A stretch of DNA of 64,000 bases, from NCBI RefSeq assembly GCF_041103235.1, contig NZ_JBGCUN010000001.1:2728001-2792000 (forward strand). The letters run 5' to 3'. Within the stretch, counting starts at the first letter, position 1, and each line of letters begins with the position of its first letter. The notes beneath the pieces are model-generated. The model ran no database searches. It was not told where the DNA came from and saw only the letters and a list, made by a program, of their open reading frames with translations. The translations under genes and the position numbers were made by a program. The stretch is from Yoonia sp. R2331. Its GTDB lineage: Bacteria; Pseudomonadota; Alphaproteobacteria; Rhodobacterales; Rhodobacteraceae. Shown here in pieces: positions 8,528-17,871 of this stretch.

Positions 8528-9025
8528 ATGGCTCAGAAAAAATCCGGCAAAGCACGCCAACGGGCCCGCAAGGGCAAGACACCACACCAATCGGTCGCCC
8601 GTCCGATGACCCGCCGCGAAAGCCTTGGCCGGCTCCGGGCTATTGCGGCCCTTGGCCTTTTGGTGACTGGCGGCGTCTGGTGGACTATATCCTCTGCCCA
8701 GGCTGACCGGTTTGAACAAGACCTCAGCCGGATGGGTCAGGGCATCCCCGCCATCGTGCAGGTCCATGATCCCAATTGTGCACCCTGCCTTGCGCTCGAA
8801 CGGGAAACCCGCGCAGCCCTCAAATCCTTTGACGACGAGGACCTGACTTACCTTGTCGCCTCACTTGCCACGACGTCGGGTCAGGCATTTGCCTCGCGCC
8901 ACGGGGCCGGCTACGCCACCCTGCTGTTCTTTGACGGCTCTGGCCTGCTTACCCGGTCGCTGCGCGGTCCCTCAGATCGCAACACACTGACAACGGCTTT
9001 TCGCAGCCACATCGCAGCAAACTGA
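8528..9025 (+). CDS. Membrane-anchored thioredoxin-like protein
   Basis: The product has 165 residues. A very basic N-terminus (residues 1-37) precedes one hydrophobic segment (about 38-57). A small thioredoxin-like domain follows with a CAPC motif at C84/C87 in the context DPNCAPC. This suggests a single-pass protein with its redox domain in the periplasm. The ATG follows AGGAA by 6 bases. It sits directly upstream of the ECF sigma gene in the same direction and may respond to the same envelope or redox condition. The length is short for full thioredoxins, and the reductant partner is unknown. Confidence 0.75.
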   Translation: MAQKKSGKARQRARKGKTPHQSVARPMTRRESLGRLRAIAALGLLVTGGVWWTISSAQADRFEQDLSRMGQGIPAIVQVHDPNCAPCLALERETRAALKSFDDEDLTYLVASLATTSGQAFASRHGAGYATLLFFDGSGLLTRSLRGPSDRNTLTTAFRSHIAAN

Positions 9026-9049
9026 TTTTTTTCACATGGCCGCCAAGGA

Positions 9050-9070
9050 TTGACGCAGCGCCCGCGTCAA
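9050..9070 (+). promoter_or_regulatory. Inverted repeat before the sigma-factor start
   Basis: TTGACGC and GCGTCAA face each other across 7 bases and end 10 bases before the chosen ATG at 9080. It could be an operator or a hairpin covering the ribosome site, which otherwise lacks a clear SD. Confidence 0.35.
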
Positions 9071-9079
9071 ACCACCGTG

Positions 9080-9622
9080 ATGCGTATGACAACCAGTGAC
9101 GAAGACCTGGCCCTCGCGGCGGCAGGTGGCGACCGTGCCGCCTTTGCCGCGCTTTTGGATCGTCACTATGACCGGCTCTTTGCATTCTGCTTTCGCTTGA
9201 CCGGCGCCCGAGCAGAGGCCGAAGATCTGACCCAAGACATCTGTGCGGCCCTGCCCGCGAAACTGGCCAGCTACCAGCGCAGGGCGCGGGTCACGACATG
9301 GCTCTACAAGGTCGCCGTAAACGCGGCCCACGACCGGCGCCGCAGACGCGCGACCTATGCCAAGGCCACAACCGGCTGGGGCGATTGGGAACTCAATCGC
9401 ACCGCCGCCAATGCCGATACCTCACGCGCGGTGGATTGGCTCACGATGGCGATGAACGAACTGCCCGAAGACCTGCGCGACACCCTCGCGCTGGTGCTTG
9501 ACGATGCAACCCACGCCCAGGCCGCTGAAGTGCTCGGCGTCTCCGAAGGTACGATCAGCTGGCGCATATCCGAAGCCAAGAAACGCCTGCGCGCGATCAA
9601 GGAAATGGAGGATGCCGGATGA
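9080..9622 (+). CDS. ECF-type RNA polymerase sigma factor
   Basis: The product has 180 residues. Region 2 lies at about 10-75, with [12 protein letters not shown] and DLTQDI. Region 4 lies at about 115-175, with the helix-turn-helix [22 protein letters not shown]. This is the two-domain layout of extracytoplasmic-function sigma factors. The start is uncertain because no good SD precedes 9080, the nearby ATG at 9086 or a TTG at 9050. The stop overlaps the start of the von Willebrand gene by ATGA. No classical anti-sigma gene with a zinc-binding motif follows, so the partner protein may fill that role. Confidence 0.9.
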   Translation: MRMTTSDEDLALAAAGGDRAAFAALLDRHYDRLFAFCFRLTGARAEAEDLTQDICAALPAKLASYQRRARVTTWLYKVAVNAAHDRRRRRATYAKATTGWGDWELNRTAANADTSRAVDWLTMAMNELPEDLRDTLALVLDDATHAQAAEVLGVSEGTISWRISEAKKRLRAIKEMEDAG

Positions 9623-11703
9623 CCGACGATCTTGACGACATCAAATCCCTCATGAACAGCGCCACCCCGCGCCCGGATGCGCAGCGCCGAGCCGAAAATC
9701 TGATGCTGGCACAAGAAAATTTCGACGCGCTCCAAGGATCGCGCCCTGTCCCGCGTCCCACTTCTAGAAATTTCTTTTCAGGAGTGAAAACCATGTTGGA
9801 CACATTGACCACCAAAGGCGGATTGACCGCCACCACCGCCCTCGTCGCCGTCGGCTTTCTGTTTGTGACCCCAATGGGTCAGGACCTTTGGCAGGGCGCG
9901 CCTCCAGCGACCTCAAAAGAGACCATTCGTTTCGGCGGCCAAGCTTCACTTGATGGCGAAGGCGATGCCGGCGGTTTCTTTTTCGACGCGGATGTCGCCC
10001 CTCAATCACCCAATGAAACCGCAACAATCACTGCAACGCCTCAGCCGCAGGACAACAGGGCAGAGGCCGATGACTTCGCCACGCTGCAATCGACAGAAGC
10101 CGCACCGGGTCTTGCCCCCGAAGTGATGGAAGCCCCCGTTGTTGTCATCGACTCCCTTGCCGCAGCAACCCCCTCCCCGACGCAGGATCTTGCCGTTGGT
10201 GGGATGGTCGCAGCTGAGGCACCCCTCGCACAAACGCGCACCCGAGCGCAGGGCCAAACGCTGTCACTTGTTGCCCCGGCGCCGCCTGTCGACGCAATCC
10301 AGCCGACAGAGCCAAATACCGAGGCCTTCCCAGAAGCCACACCCAACCCACTTAAGATCACGGCTGAAACCCCCGTCTCCACCTTCTCCATAGACGTGGA
10401 CACTGCCGCCTATTCTGTCGTCCGCTCCTCGCTGATGCGCGGGCAGCTTCCGCCTAAGGACGCGGTGCGCGTCGAAGAGATGATCAACTACTTCCCCTAT
10501 GACTACCCCGCCCCCGACGCGGGCGAGGCACCGTTCCGCCCAACCGTCAGCACCATGGCCACCCCGTGGAACCCCGACACCCAGCTTGTGCATATCGCAC
10601 TGCAAGGCCAGTTGCCCGCCGTGGAAACCCGCCCGCCGCTCAACCTTGTCTTCCTCATCGACACCTCGGGCAGCATGAATGACCCCGCCAAACTGCCGCT
10701 CTTGCGCCAGTCGTTCCTCTTGATGCTCGACCAGCTCCGGCCAGAGGATGAGGTCGCCATTGTCACCTACGCAGGCTCCGCCGGGCAGATCCTTGCACCC
10801 ACCGCCGCCTCTGATCGGGCCGCGATCACACGCGCCCTCAACAGCCTTGGCGCGGGCGGTTCAACCAATGGCGTCGGCGGGCTGGAACAGGCATATCAGG
10901 TGGCCGAAGGTATGGCCGCAGAGGGCGAGGTCAACCGCGTGATCTTGGCCACCGACGGTGACTTCAACGTCGGCATCCATGACCCTGATGCGCTCACGGA
11001 TTTCATCGCTGACAAGCGCGACACGGGCACATATCTGTCAGTCCTTGGCTTTGGGCGCGGCAACCTTGACGACGCCACGATGCAGGCGCTTGCCCAGAAC
11101 GGCAACGGCACCGCCGCCTATATCGACACCCTGTCAGAGGCGCAAAAGGTGCTGGTTGACCAGTTGACCGGCGCGCTATTCACTATTGCGGGCGACGTGA
11201 AAATCCAAGTCGAATGGAACCCTGCCCAAATCGCCGAATACCGGCTGATCGGCTATGAAACCCGCGCGCTCAACCGCGAAGATTTCAACAATGACAAGGT
11301 CGATGCAGGAGAGCTAGGCGCAGGCCATTCCGTCACCGCGATTTACGAAGTCACCCCTGTCGGCAGCCCCGCGCAACTGTCCGATCCGCTGCGCTATCAG
11401 CCCGAGGCCGTGGCTGAGACCAGTGAAGAATTGGGGTTTCTGAAACTGCGTTACAAAGCACCGGGCGAAGAAGTAAGCCAACTTCTGTCCACCCCGATCA
11501 CCGCGTCAGATGCGGGCGCAGAGGCACAATTTGCCGCCGCTATCGCAGGCTTCGGACAGCTTCTGCGGGGTGAAACCTATCTGGGCGAGTGGTCTTATTT
11601 GGATGCTATCGCGCTCGCCAACGGCGCCCGTGGCATGGACCCATTCGGTTATCGCACCGAAGCGGTGCAACTCATGCGCCTTGCAAACAGTCTCGACCAG
11701 TAG
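9619..11703 (+). CDS. YfbK-type von Willebrand factor A protein, membrane-anchored
   Basis: The product has 694 residues. A cytoplasmic-looking N-terminus (1-65) precedes one membrane helix (about 68-86) and a long Pro/Thr-rich linker (to about 240). Next come the YfbK N-terminal domain with [13 protein letters not shown], the vWA domain with MIDAS motif DTSGS at 348-352, and a C-terminal DUF3520-like region. vWA domains bind partners through a metal ion, here probably in the periplasm. The ATGA overlap with the sigma gene means coupled translation. An N-terminal segment inside and a large domain outside is what a transmembrane anti-sigma factor needs, but no known anti-sigma domain is visible. 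Confidence 0.88.
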   Translation: MTDDLDDIKSLMNSATPRPDAQRRAENLMLAQENFDALQGSRPVPRPTSRNFFSGVKTMLDTLTTKGGLTATTALVAVGFLFVTPMGQDLWQGAPPATSKETIRFGGQASLDGEGDAGGFFFDADVAPQSPNETATITATPQPQDNRAEADDFATLQSTEAAPGLAPEVMEAPVVVIDSLAAATPSPTQDLAVGGMVAAEAPLAQTRTRAQGQTLSLVAPAPPVDAIQPTEPNTEAFPEATPNPLKITAETPVSTFSIDVDTAAYSVVRSSLMRGQLPPKDAVRVEEMINYFPYDYPAPDAGEAPFRPTVSTMATPWNPDTQLVHIALQGQLPAVETRPPLNLVFLIDTSGSMNDPAKLPLLRQSFLLMLDQLRPEDEVAIVTYAGSAGQILAPTAASDRAAITRALNSLGAGGSTNGVGGLEQAYQVAEGMAAEGEVNRVILATDGDFNVGIHDPDALTDFIADKRDTGTYLSVLGFGRGNLDDATMQALAQNGNGTAAYIDTLSEAQKVLVDQLTGALFTIAGDVKIQVEWNPAQIAEYRLIGYETRALNREDFNNDKVDAGELGAGHSVTAIYEVTPVGSPAQLSDPLRYQPEAVAETSEELGFLKLRYKAPGEEVSQLLSTPITASDAGAEAQFAAAIAGFGQLLRGETYLGEWSYLDAIALANGARGMDPFGYRTEAVQLMRLANSLDQ

Positions 11704-11725
11704 CAACTGGCTGTCAGATTTCTCA

Positions 11726-11752
11726 GGTCCCGGCCCTGTGCCGGGGCCTTTT
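11726..11752 (+). terminator. Terminator after the sigma-vWA operon
   Basis: GGTCCCGGC pairs with GCCGGGGCC (one T-G pair) across 5 bases and is followed by TTTTC. It lies 22 bases after the vWA stop and abuts the convergent WYL gene. Confidence 0.75.
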
Positions 11753-12438
11753 CAGTGGCGCTGATAGGCTTCGGTTTCATAGAAATCGCGCATGGTCTGA
11801 CCCTTTTCAGGCCGAAACGGCCCGGCGTCTTCCAGTGCCATGATCCGGTCCAGCCGGAACATCCGGAACCCGTCGCGCAATTCGCACCAGCAAATCGCCG
11901 TCCAGACCTTGCCCCAGAACCAGACCCCCAATGGGCGCACCGTGCGCTCTGTCTCGTTGCCCGCCTCATCAGCATAGGAAATCTTCAACCGGCGCAGCTT
12001 CTCCGAGGCCATCTCGATTTGATCCAGAAAATCACGCCATTCGCCGCCCTGCCACGGCATACCCACCGCATGGACGTTCACCTGGCCGGACCGCAAGCGC
12101 AGCTCTTCCGGCAACACCGTGTCGATCTTGACCAAAGCTTCCTCTGCGGCAACGGCCATCTTGGTGCCGCCCCACGTCTGCAGGATGCGCGCCCCCGCCA
12201 CCAGTGCGATGATCTCCTCTTGTGTAAACATCAGCGGCGGCAGGTCGTAGCCGTCGCGCATCAGGTAGCCGACCCCGGCCTCTCCCTCGATGGGGACGCC
12301 AGAGCCGATCAGATGCGCGATATCGCGATAGATGGTGCGCGGCGTGACCTCCAACTGTTCGGCCAGCCGCGCCGCCGTGGTCAGCCGACCGCCACGCAGA
12401 AATTGCAGGATCTGGAACAGGCGGTCGGCGCGGCGCAT
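11752..12438 (-). CDS. YafY-type WYL-domain transcription regulator
   Basis: The product has 228 residues. An N-terminal winged helix-turn-helix spans about 1-60 (RLFQILQFLRGG, then TPRTIYRDIAHL). A WYL ligand-binding domain covers about 135-220. WYL proteins sense small molecules or nucleic-acid ligands and repress or activate nearby genes. Its start shares one base with the stop of the VOC gene (TGATG), so the pair is co-transcribed from upstream of 12800, where a repeat array lies. It probably controls its own operon. Confidence 0.9.
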   Translation of the reverse strand: MRRADRLFQILQFLRGGRLTTAARLAEQLEVTPRTIYRDIAHLIGSGVPIEGEAGVGYLMRDGYDLPPLMFTQEEIIALVAGARILQTWGGTKMAVAAEEALVKIDTVLPEELRLRSGQVNVHAVGMPWQGGEWRDFLDQIEMASEKLRRLKISYADEAGNETERTVRPLGVWFWGKVWTAICWCELRDGFRMFRLDRIMALEDAGPFRPEKGQTMRDFYETEAYQRH

Positions 12439-12800
12439 CAGGCCGCCTCGAACAATCCGATGGAATTGCCATCAATATCCTTGGCATAAACGAACCGGCC
12501 TGCAGGGATACCGATGGGCGGGCTCACAACCTCACCACCGGCGGCCTTACAGCGTTTCATGCCGCTTTCCAGATCACCGGGCAACGCAAGATGGATGGTG
12601 TTACCGCCATCGGCAGCCGGTGCGCCGGGGTACAAATGCGCGCCCGCGCTGTTCATCAATCCACCCAGCACCGCCATCGGGTTGGGGCCGGAATTGTCGA
12701 TTTCCATCTGGTAGCCAAAGACGTCGTTGTAGAACGCCACCGACTTTTCCATGTCCGAAACTGGGATCTCGCCCCAAGCCATAATCACGCGGTCAGCCAT
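12438..12800 (-). CDS. VOC family (glyoxalase-like) protein
   Basis: The product has 120 residues, one vicinal-oxygen-chelate module with paired beta-alpha-beta units. It begins MADRVIMAWGEIPVSDME and ends with KDIDGNSIGLFEAA. Members bind a metal and act as lyases, dioxygenases or antibiotic-binding proteins. The metal ligands cannot be assigned with confidence here. The ATG follows an excellent AAGGAG 7-8 bases upstream, so a longer in-frame start at 12860 is unlikely. It lies first in a two-gene operon with a WYL regulator, suggesting the VOC protein deals with whatever ligand the regulator senses. Confidence 0.88.
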   Translation of the reverse strand: MADRVIMAWGEIPVSDMEKSVAFYNDVFGYQMEIDNSGPNPMAVLGGLMNSAGAHLYPGAPAADGGNTIHLALPGDLESGMKRCKAAGGEVVSPPIGIPAGRFVYAKDIDGNSIGLFEAA

Positions 12801-12823
12801 GTCATATCTCCTTCTTGGTTTGT

Positions 12824-12871
12824 TGACATGACCCTTCTGACATAGCCCTGCTGACAGCATTGTGTCAGCAG
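12824..12871 (-). promoter_or_regulatory. TGACA repeat array and palindrome before the VOC-WYL operon
   Basis: On the + strand TGACA begins at 12824, 12838 and 12852, exactly 14 bp apart. The third copy forms the palindrome CTGCTGACA-N6-TGTCAGCAG (12848-12871). The array lies 24-71 bases upstream of the VOC start, where a repressor or activator would bind. A role as the fabB terminator is less likely, because no T tract follows on the minus strand. Confidence 0.5.
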
Positions 12872-12902
12872 GTTTCAGTACTATCGCGCTTTTTTGGCGT
12901 GG

Positions 12903-14132
12903 TTAGCTGCTGAACTTGCTTAGCAACATCGACCCATTGGTCCCGCCAAAGCCGAAACTGTTGGTCATCACCGTGTCCAGACCGGCGTTTTCCACCAATT
13001 CTGTCGCGATCTCAGCGGGTTTCAGTGCTGGGTCGAGCGTTTCCACGTTGATCGATGGCGTGATAAAGTCGTGCTCTAGCATCAGCAGGCAATAGACCGC
13101 TTCTTGTGCGCCCGTCGCACCTTGGCTGTGGCCGGTCATCGATTTGGTGGAACTGACCGGCGGCGTTGAGCCTTCGCCAAAGACACGGCGCACTGCTTCG
13201 ATCTCACCCACATCGCCGACGGGGGTCGAAGTGCCGTGCGCATTGATATAGCTGACCTTGCGTCCTTCTGGCAGCGTGTTCAGCGCACCGCGCATCGCCC
13301 GCTCACCGCCCTCTCCCGAAGGCGCCACCATGTCGGCTCCGTCCGAGGTGGCCGCGAAACCTGTCACTTCAGCGTAAATCTTTGCCCCGCGCGCCTGCGC
13401 GCTTTCCAGGCTCTCCAAAACCACCATCGCACCACCACCGGCAATCACGAACCCATCGCGGTCCGCATCGAATGCGCGACTCGCGCGCGTCGGCGTGTCG
13501 TTATACTTGCTGCTCATCGCGCCCATCGCGTCAAACAGGCACGACAGGGTCCAGTCCAGCTCTTCGCCGCCACCGGCAAACATGATGTCCTGCGCCCCCA
13601 ACGCCACCTGCTGGGCAGCCATGCCGATACAATGCAGCGACGTCGAACAGGCCGAGGTGATCGAGAAATTCATGCCCTTGATCTGATAGGCGGTCGCCAG
13701 ATTGGCGCTCACCGTCGATGACATCGTCTTAGGCACCGCAAACGGGCCCACCCGCTTGGTCGCCCCACTTTTCAGCACCGTCTGATGCGCGGCCAACATG
13801 GCAGAGGTGGACGGCCCGCCTGATCCTGCGATCACGCCGGTCATTGGATGGCTTACCTGATCGTCGCCCAGCCCAGCATCTGCAATTGCCTGCCCCATCG
13901 CGATATAGGCATAGGCCGCCCCCGGCCCCATGAACCGCAGGGTGCGTTTGTCAACATGTTCGCTGATGTCGATCTTCAAGGTGCCCGCAATCTGGCTACG
14001 GAACCCGTGTTCAGCCATATCAGCTGACGCCTCGATCCCTGATTTGCCAGCCTTGAGCGCGGCAGTCACTTCTTCCGCATTATTCCCGATGGGTGAGACG
14101 ATGCCCAACCCGGTAACCACGACACGACGCAT
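12903..14132 (-). CDS. fabB: Beta-ketoacyl-ACP synthase I
   Basis: The product has 409 residues, the FabB length. It condenses malonyl-ACP with acyl-ACP in fatty-acid elongation and is needed for the unsaturated branch when paired with FabA. The Cys-His-His triad is present: C162 in TSACSTS, H299 in NAHGTSTP and H335 in KSMTGHSQGA. The sequence pattern is closer to FabB than FabF. In many relatives fabA precedes fabB, but here the upstream neighbour is DUF1150-Hsp20 behind a terminator, so the usual fabA-fabB pairing is absent at this locus. Confidence 0.92.
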   Translation of the reverse strand: MRRVVVTGLGIVSPIGNNAEEVTAALKAGKSGIEASADMAEHGFRSQIAGTLKIDISEHVDKRTLRFMGPGAAYAYIAMGQAIADAGLGDDQVSHPMTGVIAGSGGPSTSAMLAAHQTVLKSGATKRVGPFAVPKTMSSTVSANLATAYQIKGMNFSITSACSTSLHCIGMAAQQVALGAQDIMFAGGGEELDWTLSCLFDAMGAMSSKYNDTPTRASRAFDADRDGFVIAGGGAMVVLESLESAQARGAKIYAEVTGFAATSDGADMVAPSGEGGERAMRGALNTLPEGRKVSYINAHGTSTPVGDVGEIEAVRRVFGEGSTPPVSSTKSMTGHSQGATGAQEAVYCLLMLEHDFITPSINVETLDPALKPAEIATELVENAGLDTVMTNSFGFGGTNGSMLLSKFSS

Positions 14133-14195
14133 GAAATGCCCTTCCCCTAAGTTCTCACCTGTTTAGGCGAGGGCAGACAGGGCGTGCAAGATGGA

Positions 14196-14212
14196 AAGGC
14201 CCCGGAGGCCTT
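14196..14212 (-). terminator. Terminator after DUF1150
   Basis: AAGGCC pairs with GGCCTT across 5 bases. It overlaps the DUF1150 stop, and on the minus strand the stem is followed by TCCATCTT. It separates Hsp20-DUF1150 from fabB. Confidence 0.5.
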
Positions 14213-14435
14213 AGTGGAGCGTCACCAATTGCATCTGGTGTTCTGCTGCAAGATGGCTGGCAATCGCCGGATTGGCGACCAACGCCACCTGTTCGCCGTC
14301 GCCGTTATGCACGGCAAACACGATCTGCGTATCACCCGCCTGCGCGCGGACCTCATCGGGCAGGTCTGCTGTGGCCACGGGCTTGAGATAGACAATCTTC
14401 TGGCTCAGCCCATCAAGGTCAATTTTCGCGTGCAT
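14211..14435 (-). CDS. DUF1150 family protein
   Basis: The product has 74 residues with the pattern IVYLKPVATADLPDEV, then FAVHNGDGEQVALV, seen in DUF1150 proteins of alphaproteobacteria. The function is unknown. It follows the Hsp20 gene by 3 bases, a pairing frequent in this order, so it probably shares the heat-shock transcript and may assist or modulate the small chaperone. It is soluble and has no Cys. Confidence 0.85.
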   Translation of the reverse strand: MHAKIDLDGLSQKIVYLKPVATADLPDEVRAQAGDTQIVFAVHNGDGEQVALVANPAIASHLAAEHQMQLVTLH

Positions 14436-14438
14436 GAC

Positions 14439-14852
14439 TTACCCTTTCTTGATCTGGATCGTTTGAATAACACGGTCCGGTTCGCTGCGATTCAGGTCGA
14501 TATGCAACAACCCATTCTCCATCGCCGCCTCACCCACATCGACACCATCGGCCAAAACGAAACTGCGCTGAAACTGACGCGCCGCAATGCCGCGATGCAG
14601 GAACACGCGCCCTTCGGTGTCCTCTTGCTGCTTGCCGCGCACCACCAGCGACGAATCTTCGACCGTGATCGCTAGATCGTCCTCGGCGAAGCCAGCCACA
14701 GCCAGCGTGATCCGATAAGACCGGTCGGACGTCTGTTCGATGTTGTAGGGGGGGTAGCCTTCGTTGCCGGTTTTCGCAGTGCGTTCCACCAGTCGTTCCA
14801 GCTGTTCAAAGCCCAACAGGAACGGATGCGTCCCCAAAGCCAATTTTGTCAT
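14439..14852 (-). CDS. Small heat-shock protein (Hsp20/alpha-crystallin), copy 1
   Basis: The product has 137 residues. The alpha-crystallin domain spans about 35-125, with YPPYNIEQTSD, the core VAGFAEDDLAITVED and RGIAARQFQRSFVL. These are ATP-independent holdases that keep unfolded proteins soluble. The C-terminal tail ends IQIKKG, a weak I-x-I-type oligomer contact. The ATG at 14852 has AGGA 8 bases upstream, so I rejected the longer frame from 14873. A heat-shock-like promoter is at 14917-14945. A second copy lies at 58255. Confidence 0.92.
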   Translation of the reverse strand: MTKLALGTHPFLLGFEQLERLVERTAKTGNEGYPPYNIEQTSDRSYRITLAVAGFAEDDLAITVEDSSLVVRGKQQEDTEGRVFLHRGIAARQFQRSFVLADGVDVGEAAMENGLLHIDLNRSEPDRVIQTIQIKKG

Positions 14853-14916
14853 GCGACACGTCCTTTGATCCAAGCGACATCTCTAATCCGGTCCCGTTGC
14901 GGCAACCGTGATAGAA

Positions 14917-14945
14917 ATATGGGAATTCGGGGCCTTTGGTGCAAC
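14917..14945 (-). promoter_or_regulatory. RpoH-like promoter of hsp20 copy 1
   Basis: On the minus strand GTTG, 18 bases, then CCCATAT. This fits the alphaproteobacterial heat-shock pattern CTTG-N17/18-CYTATNT with a mismatch in each half. It would give a leader of about 55 bases. Confidence 0.45.
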
Positions 14946-15010
14946 CCCAGACTATGCGGAACGCCCCAAACCCCCTATCTTGTGCGCAACCCCGAACCAC
15001 GGACATACCG

Positions 15011-15229
15011 ATGAACTCTTCACCCCGGATGAACGAAACAGAGGTCCTGCGCATCAAGCTAGAGGTTTTGCGCCGTGAACACCGCGACCTTGATGACGCC
15101 ATCGCGGCCCTGCAGGACCGCGGCACGGGCGATATGCTGACGCTCAAACGGCTCAAAAAACAGAAACTCGCGCTCAAAGACCGCATCGCCGGGATTGAGG
15201 ATCGGCTGACCCCCGACATCATCGCGTGA
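15011..15229 (+). CDS. DUF465 (YdcH-like) small protein
   Basis: The product has 72 residues, nearly all helical: LEVLRREHRDLDDAIAAL, then LKRLKKQKLALKDRIAGIEDRL. This is the DUF465 antiparallel hairpin, a short coiled-coil protein widespread in proteobacteria with no settled function. The SD at 15011 is weak; an internal ATG at 15029 would give 66 residues. It stands alone upstream of purE. Confidence 0.8.
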   Translation: MNSSPRMNETEVLRIKLEVLRREHRDLDDAIAALQDRGTGDMLTLKRLKKQKLALKDRIAGIEDRLTPDIIA

Positions 15230-15357
15230 CGCGCTACACCAAAGGCTCTGATGTTGCGTTGCGGAATACTCACGCAACGGGACATTCTGCTGGCTTAGAC
15301 AATTGCGCCTGACCAAACGCTGGCTATAGTGCCGCTTCCGCAACGCAGGGGGCAATC

Positions 15358-15840
15358 ATGACCCAACCCACCGTCGGCATCATCATGGGCAGTCAGTCCG
15401 ACTGGCCCACCATGAAAGAGGCCGCAGATCTGCTGGACGCCTTGGATGTCGCCTATGAAGCGCGCATAGTCTCGGCCCACCGCACCCCGGATCGGTTGTG
15501 GGACTACGGAAAAACGGCGGTGGACCGTGGGTTGCAAGTGATTATCGCGGGCGCCGGTGGGGCTGCGCATCTACCCGGCATGATGGCCTCCAAGACCCGC
15601 GTGCCAGTCATCGGTGTGCCTGTGCAGACGAAGGCGCTCTCGGGTGTCGACAGCCTCTATTCCATCCTGCAAATGCCGCGCGGCTTTCCCGTAGCTACCA
15701 TGGCCATTGGTGCGGCAGGTGCGGCCAACGCGGGCCTGATGGCCGCAGGTATCCTCGCCCTTCAGGATGCCGAACTGGCGTCGCGGCTCGACAACTGGCG
15801 CAGCGATCTGTCCGCGTCCATCCCCGAGGCACCGCAATGA
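15358..15840 (+). CDS. purE: N5-carboxyaminoimidazole ribonucleotide mutase
   Basis: The product has 160 residues, class I PurE. It moves the carboxyl group of N5-CAIR to give CAIR in purine synthesis. The family signatures are GSQSDW (11-16), SAHRTP (39-44) and GGAAHLPGM (68-75) containing the active-site His. PurK follows with an ATGA overlap, which is the partner making N5-CAIR from AIR, bicarbonate and ATP. The pair is therefore the standard two-enzyme bacterial route. Confidence 0.95.
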   Translation: MTQPTVGIIMGSQSDWPTMKEAADLLDALDVAYEARIVSAHRTPDRLWDYGKTAVDRGLQVIIAGAGGAAHLPGMMASKTRVPVIGVPVQTKALSGVDSLYSILQMPRGFPVATMAIGAAGAANAGLMAAGILALQDAELASRLDNWRSDLSASIPEAPQ

Positions 15841-16907
15841 CACCCCCCCTGACCACCGGCGCCACAATCGGTATTCTTGGCGGCGGCCAGTTGGGCCGCA
15901 TGCTCTCGGTCGCAGCCAGCAGACTTGGCTTCAAGACCTGCATCTTCGAGCCCGGCGGCGACTGCCCCGCGAGCCATGTGGCAAACTATCATTTTCGCGC
16001 GAACTACGATGATCACGACGCCCTGCGTGCCTTTGCGCAATCCGTCGACGTCATCACCTATGAGTTCGAGAACATCCCCACAGGCGCCCTGGACCTCTTG
16101 GAAACACTGCGCCCGATTCATCCCGGACGTGCGGCCCTTGCCACATCTCAGGACCGCCTGACCGAAAAACGTTTCCTGCAGGACCTCGGCCTTGCAACCG
16201 CTCCTTTTGCCGACGTTCATGACTTGGCCAGTCTTGAAGCAGCCCTTGCCACCATTGGCACCCCTGGCATCCTCAAGACCCGTCGCATGGGCTATGACGG
16301 CAAGGGCCAGGCGCGGATCATGTCCTCCGCAGATGCCACCGCGGCGCTTGACGCCATGTCCGGTGCCCCAGCTATACTCGAGGGCTTCGTCGATTTCAGC
16401 CACGAGGTTTCGGTCATCGGCGCACGCGACGCAACCGGCGCAATCTCCTGCTTTGACCCGGGCGAAAATGTGCACAAACACGGTATCCTCGACACCACGA
16501 CGGTGCCCGCCAACCTCACTGCCGCGCAACGCACCGATGCGGTGTTGATCGCCGCGAAAATCCTCAACGCACTCGACTATGTCGGCGTCATGGGGGTCGA
16601 GCTTTTTGTGACCCCAAAGGCGCTCATCGTGAACGAAATTGCGCCGCGTGTGCATAATTCCGGCCATTGGACGCAGAACGGCTGCGCCGTGGACCAGTTT
16701 GAACAGCACATGCGCGCCGTCGCAGGCTGGCCGCTGGGCGATGGCACACGGCACAGCAATGTGGTGATGGAGAACCTGATCGGCGACGACATCGCAGACA
16801 TCACAAACATCGCCAAGACCGATGCCGCTATCCACCTTTATGGCAAGGCCGAAGCGAAGCCGGGCCGCAAGATGGGCCACGTCAACCGGGTCACAGGATC
16901 GGCCTGA
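15837..16907 (+). CDS. purK: N5-carboxyaminoimidazole ribonucleotide synthase
   Basis: The product has 356 residues with an ATP-grasp fold. It starts with the nucleotide-binding turn [12 protein letters not shown] and has [20 protein letters not shown] and [14 protein letters not shown], all PurK hallmarks. It uses ATP and bicarbonate to carboxylate AIR. The start overlaps purE by ATGA. The frame could be extended upstream, but the ATG at 15837 gives the normal PurK N-terminus. The 131 bases after it hold no gene I can see. Confidence 0.95.
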   Translation: MTPPLTTGATIGILGGGQLGRMLSVAASRLGFKTCIFEPGGDCPASHVANYHFRANYDDHDALRAFAQSVDVITYEFENIPTGALDLLETLRPIHPGRAALATSQDRLTEKRFLQDLGLATAPFADVHDLASLEAALATIGTPGILKTRRMGYDGKGQARIMSSADATAALDAMSGAPAILEGFVDFSHEVSVIGARDATGAISCFDPGENVHKHGILDTTTVPANLTAAQRTDAVLIAAKILNALDYVGVMGVELFVTPKALIVNEIAPRVHNSGHWTQNGCAVDQFEQHMRAVAGWPLGDGTRHSNVVMENLIGDDIADITNIAKTDAAIHLYGKAEAKPGRKMGHVNRVTGSA

Positions 16908-17038
16908 GTCTTTCTTTTGAATGTAAATATGCAGGCGCTTGGCTGACCTGCCAGCACCACGCCCGGTCTTTTCGCGGCAGACCGGGACGGCGGGCGGGGC
17001 GCCTTGGCCGCACAGCGGACAACAGCGGCGCCCGACGG

Positions 17039-17782
17039 CTACTCGAGACCGAACAGCACATCCGTCACCGACAGATCGCGGTCAAATCGCCCAGTCTTCA
17101 AAAACGCGGCAACTTCAGCCATGACCAGCGGGTTATTCATCATAAAGGTATGCGTGACTGGCAATTCCAGAAAGTCAGTCATCCCTTCCAGCCGCGTACT
17201 CTCAACCGAGACCTTTCCGTCATCCGGCCCCTCGATCAAGGATGAATACACCGGGTTCAGGCTGCGATTGCCCGCAATGATTCCGACCTCATACCCCGGC
17301 ATGTCCAGCTGATTGGGCACGCTGGAACTCTCAGTCCCCAACTGCAACCCCGCCGGGCCATTGACCCATTGGAACGGCTCCCAATCGCCAAATATATCTA
17401 CCAACTCTGATCCGTTGTTGGGTGGACCCAACATCACCACACGGCCCATGCGGTCGGGGCGGTTATTGGTCAACCAGGCCCGCGCCAGAATACCACCCAT
17501 TGAATGGGTCACAAAGTGCACCCGCTTGTCACCGCAAGCCGCCACATCCTGTGCCAAATTTTCCTCGACCAACTGCTGGATCGTGGATTCCGTTGACGGA
17601 TACCCCTGATTGACAACGGTGTACCCCTCGGCCTCCAGAAAAAGCTGCATCGGCGTGAATGAAATCTCGGTCCGGGCTAGCCCGTGCAGCATCACCACAC
17701 AGTCATCCGCCTGCTCCAGGGCATTGGCCCCTGGTGTGCAGCCTGCAAGGCCCAGCATGAGTACGGTCAAAAAACGCTTCAT
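17039..17782 (-). CDS. Lipoprotein with alpha/beta-hydrolase (lipase-like) domain
   Basis: The product has 247 residues. The signal ends in lipobox LAGC with C15, so it is membrane-tethered on the periplasmic side. The hydrolase features are VVMLHGLAR (29-37) and the nucleophile elbow THSMGG with S94. This matches PGAP1/lipase-type bacterial esterases. The catalytic His may be in PVTHTFMM near the C-terminus. The substrate is unknown, though membrane lipid or acyl-peptidoglycan esters are plausible. It is transcribed away from the Nudix gene. Confidence 0.85.
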   Translation of the reverse strand: MKRFLTVLMLGLAGCTPGANALEQADDCVVMLHGLARTEISFTPMQLFLEAEGYTVVNQGYPSTESTIQQLVEENLAQDVAACGDKRVHFVTHSMGGILARAWLTNNRPDRMGRVVMLGPPNNGSELVDIFGDWEPFQWVNGPAGLQLGTESSSVPNQLDMPGYEVGIIAGNRSLNPVYSSLIEGPDDGKVSVESTRLEGMTDFLELPVTHTFMMNNPLVMAEVAAFLKTGRFDRDLSVTDVLFGLE

Positions 17783-17871
17783 GCCTCTTAGTTAACACCG
17801 ATCCGTGAAAAAGAAGTAGTCATGACATTCTGACCTTGCGTCGCGACACAACCATTCCCATGGTCTTCGCC

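Noticed and set aside
12848..12871. The palindrome as a fabB terminator
   Set aside because: No T tract follows on the minus strand, and it is the last unit of a regular TGACA array at the VOC promoter.
15498..15836. An upstream extension of the purK frame into purE
   Set aside because: The extension gives low-complexity sequence inside purE, while the ATG at 15837 gives the known PurK N-terminus and an ATGA overlap.
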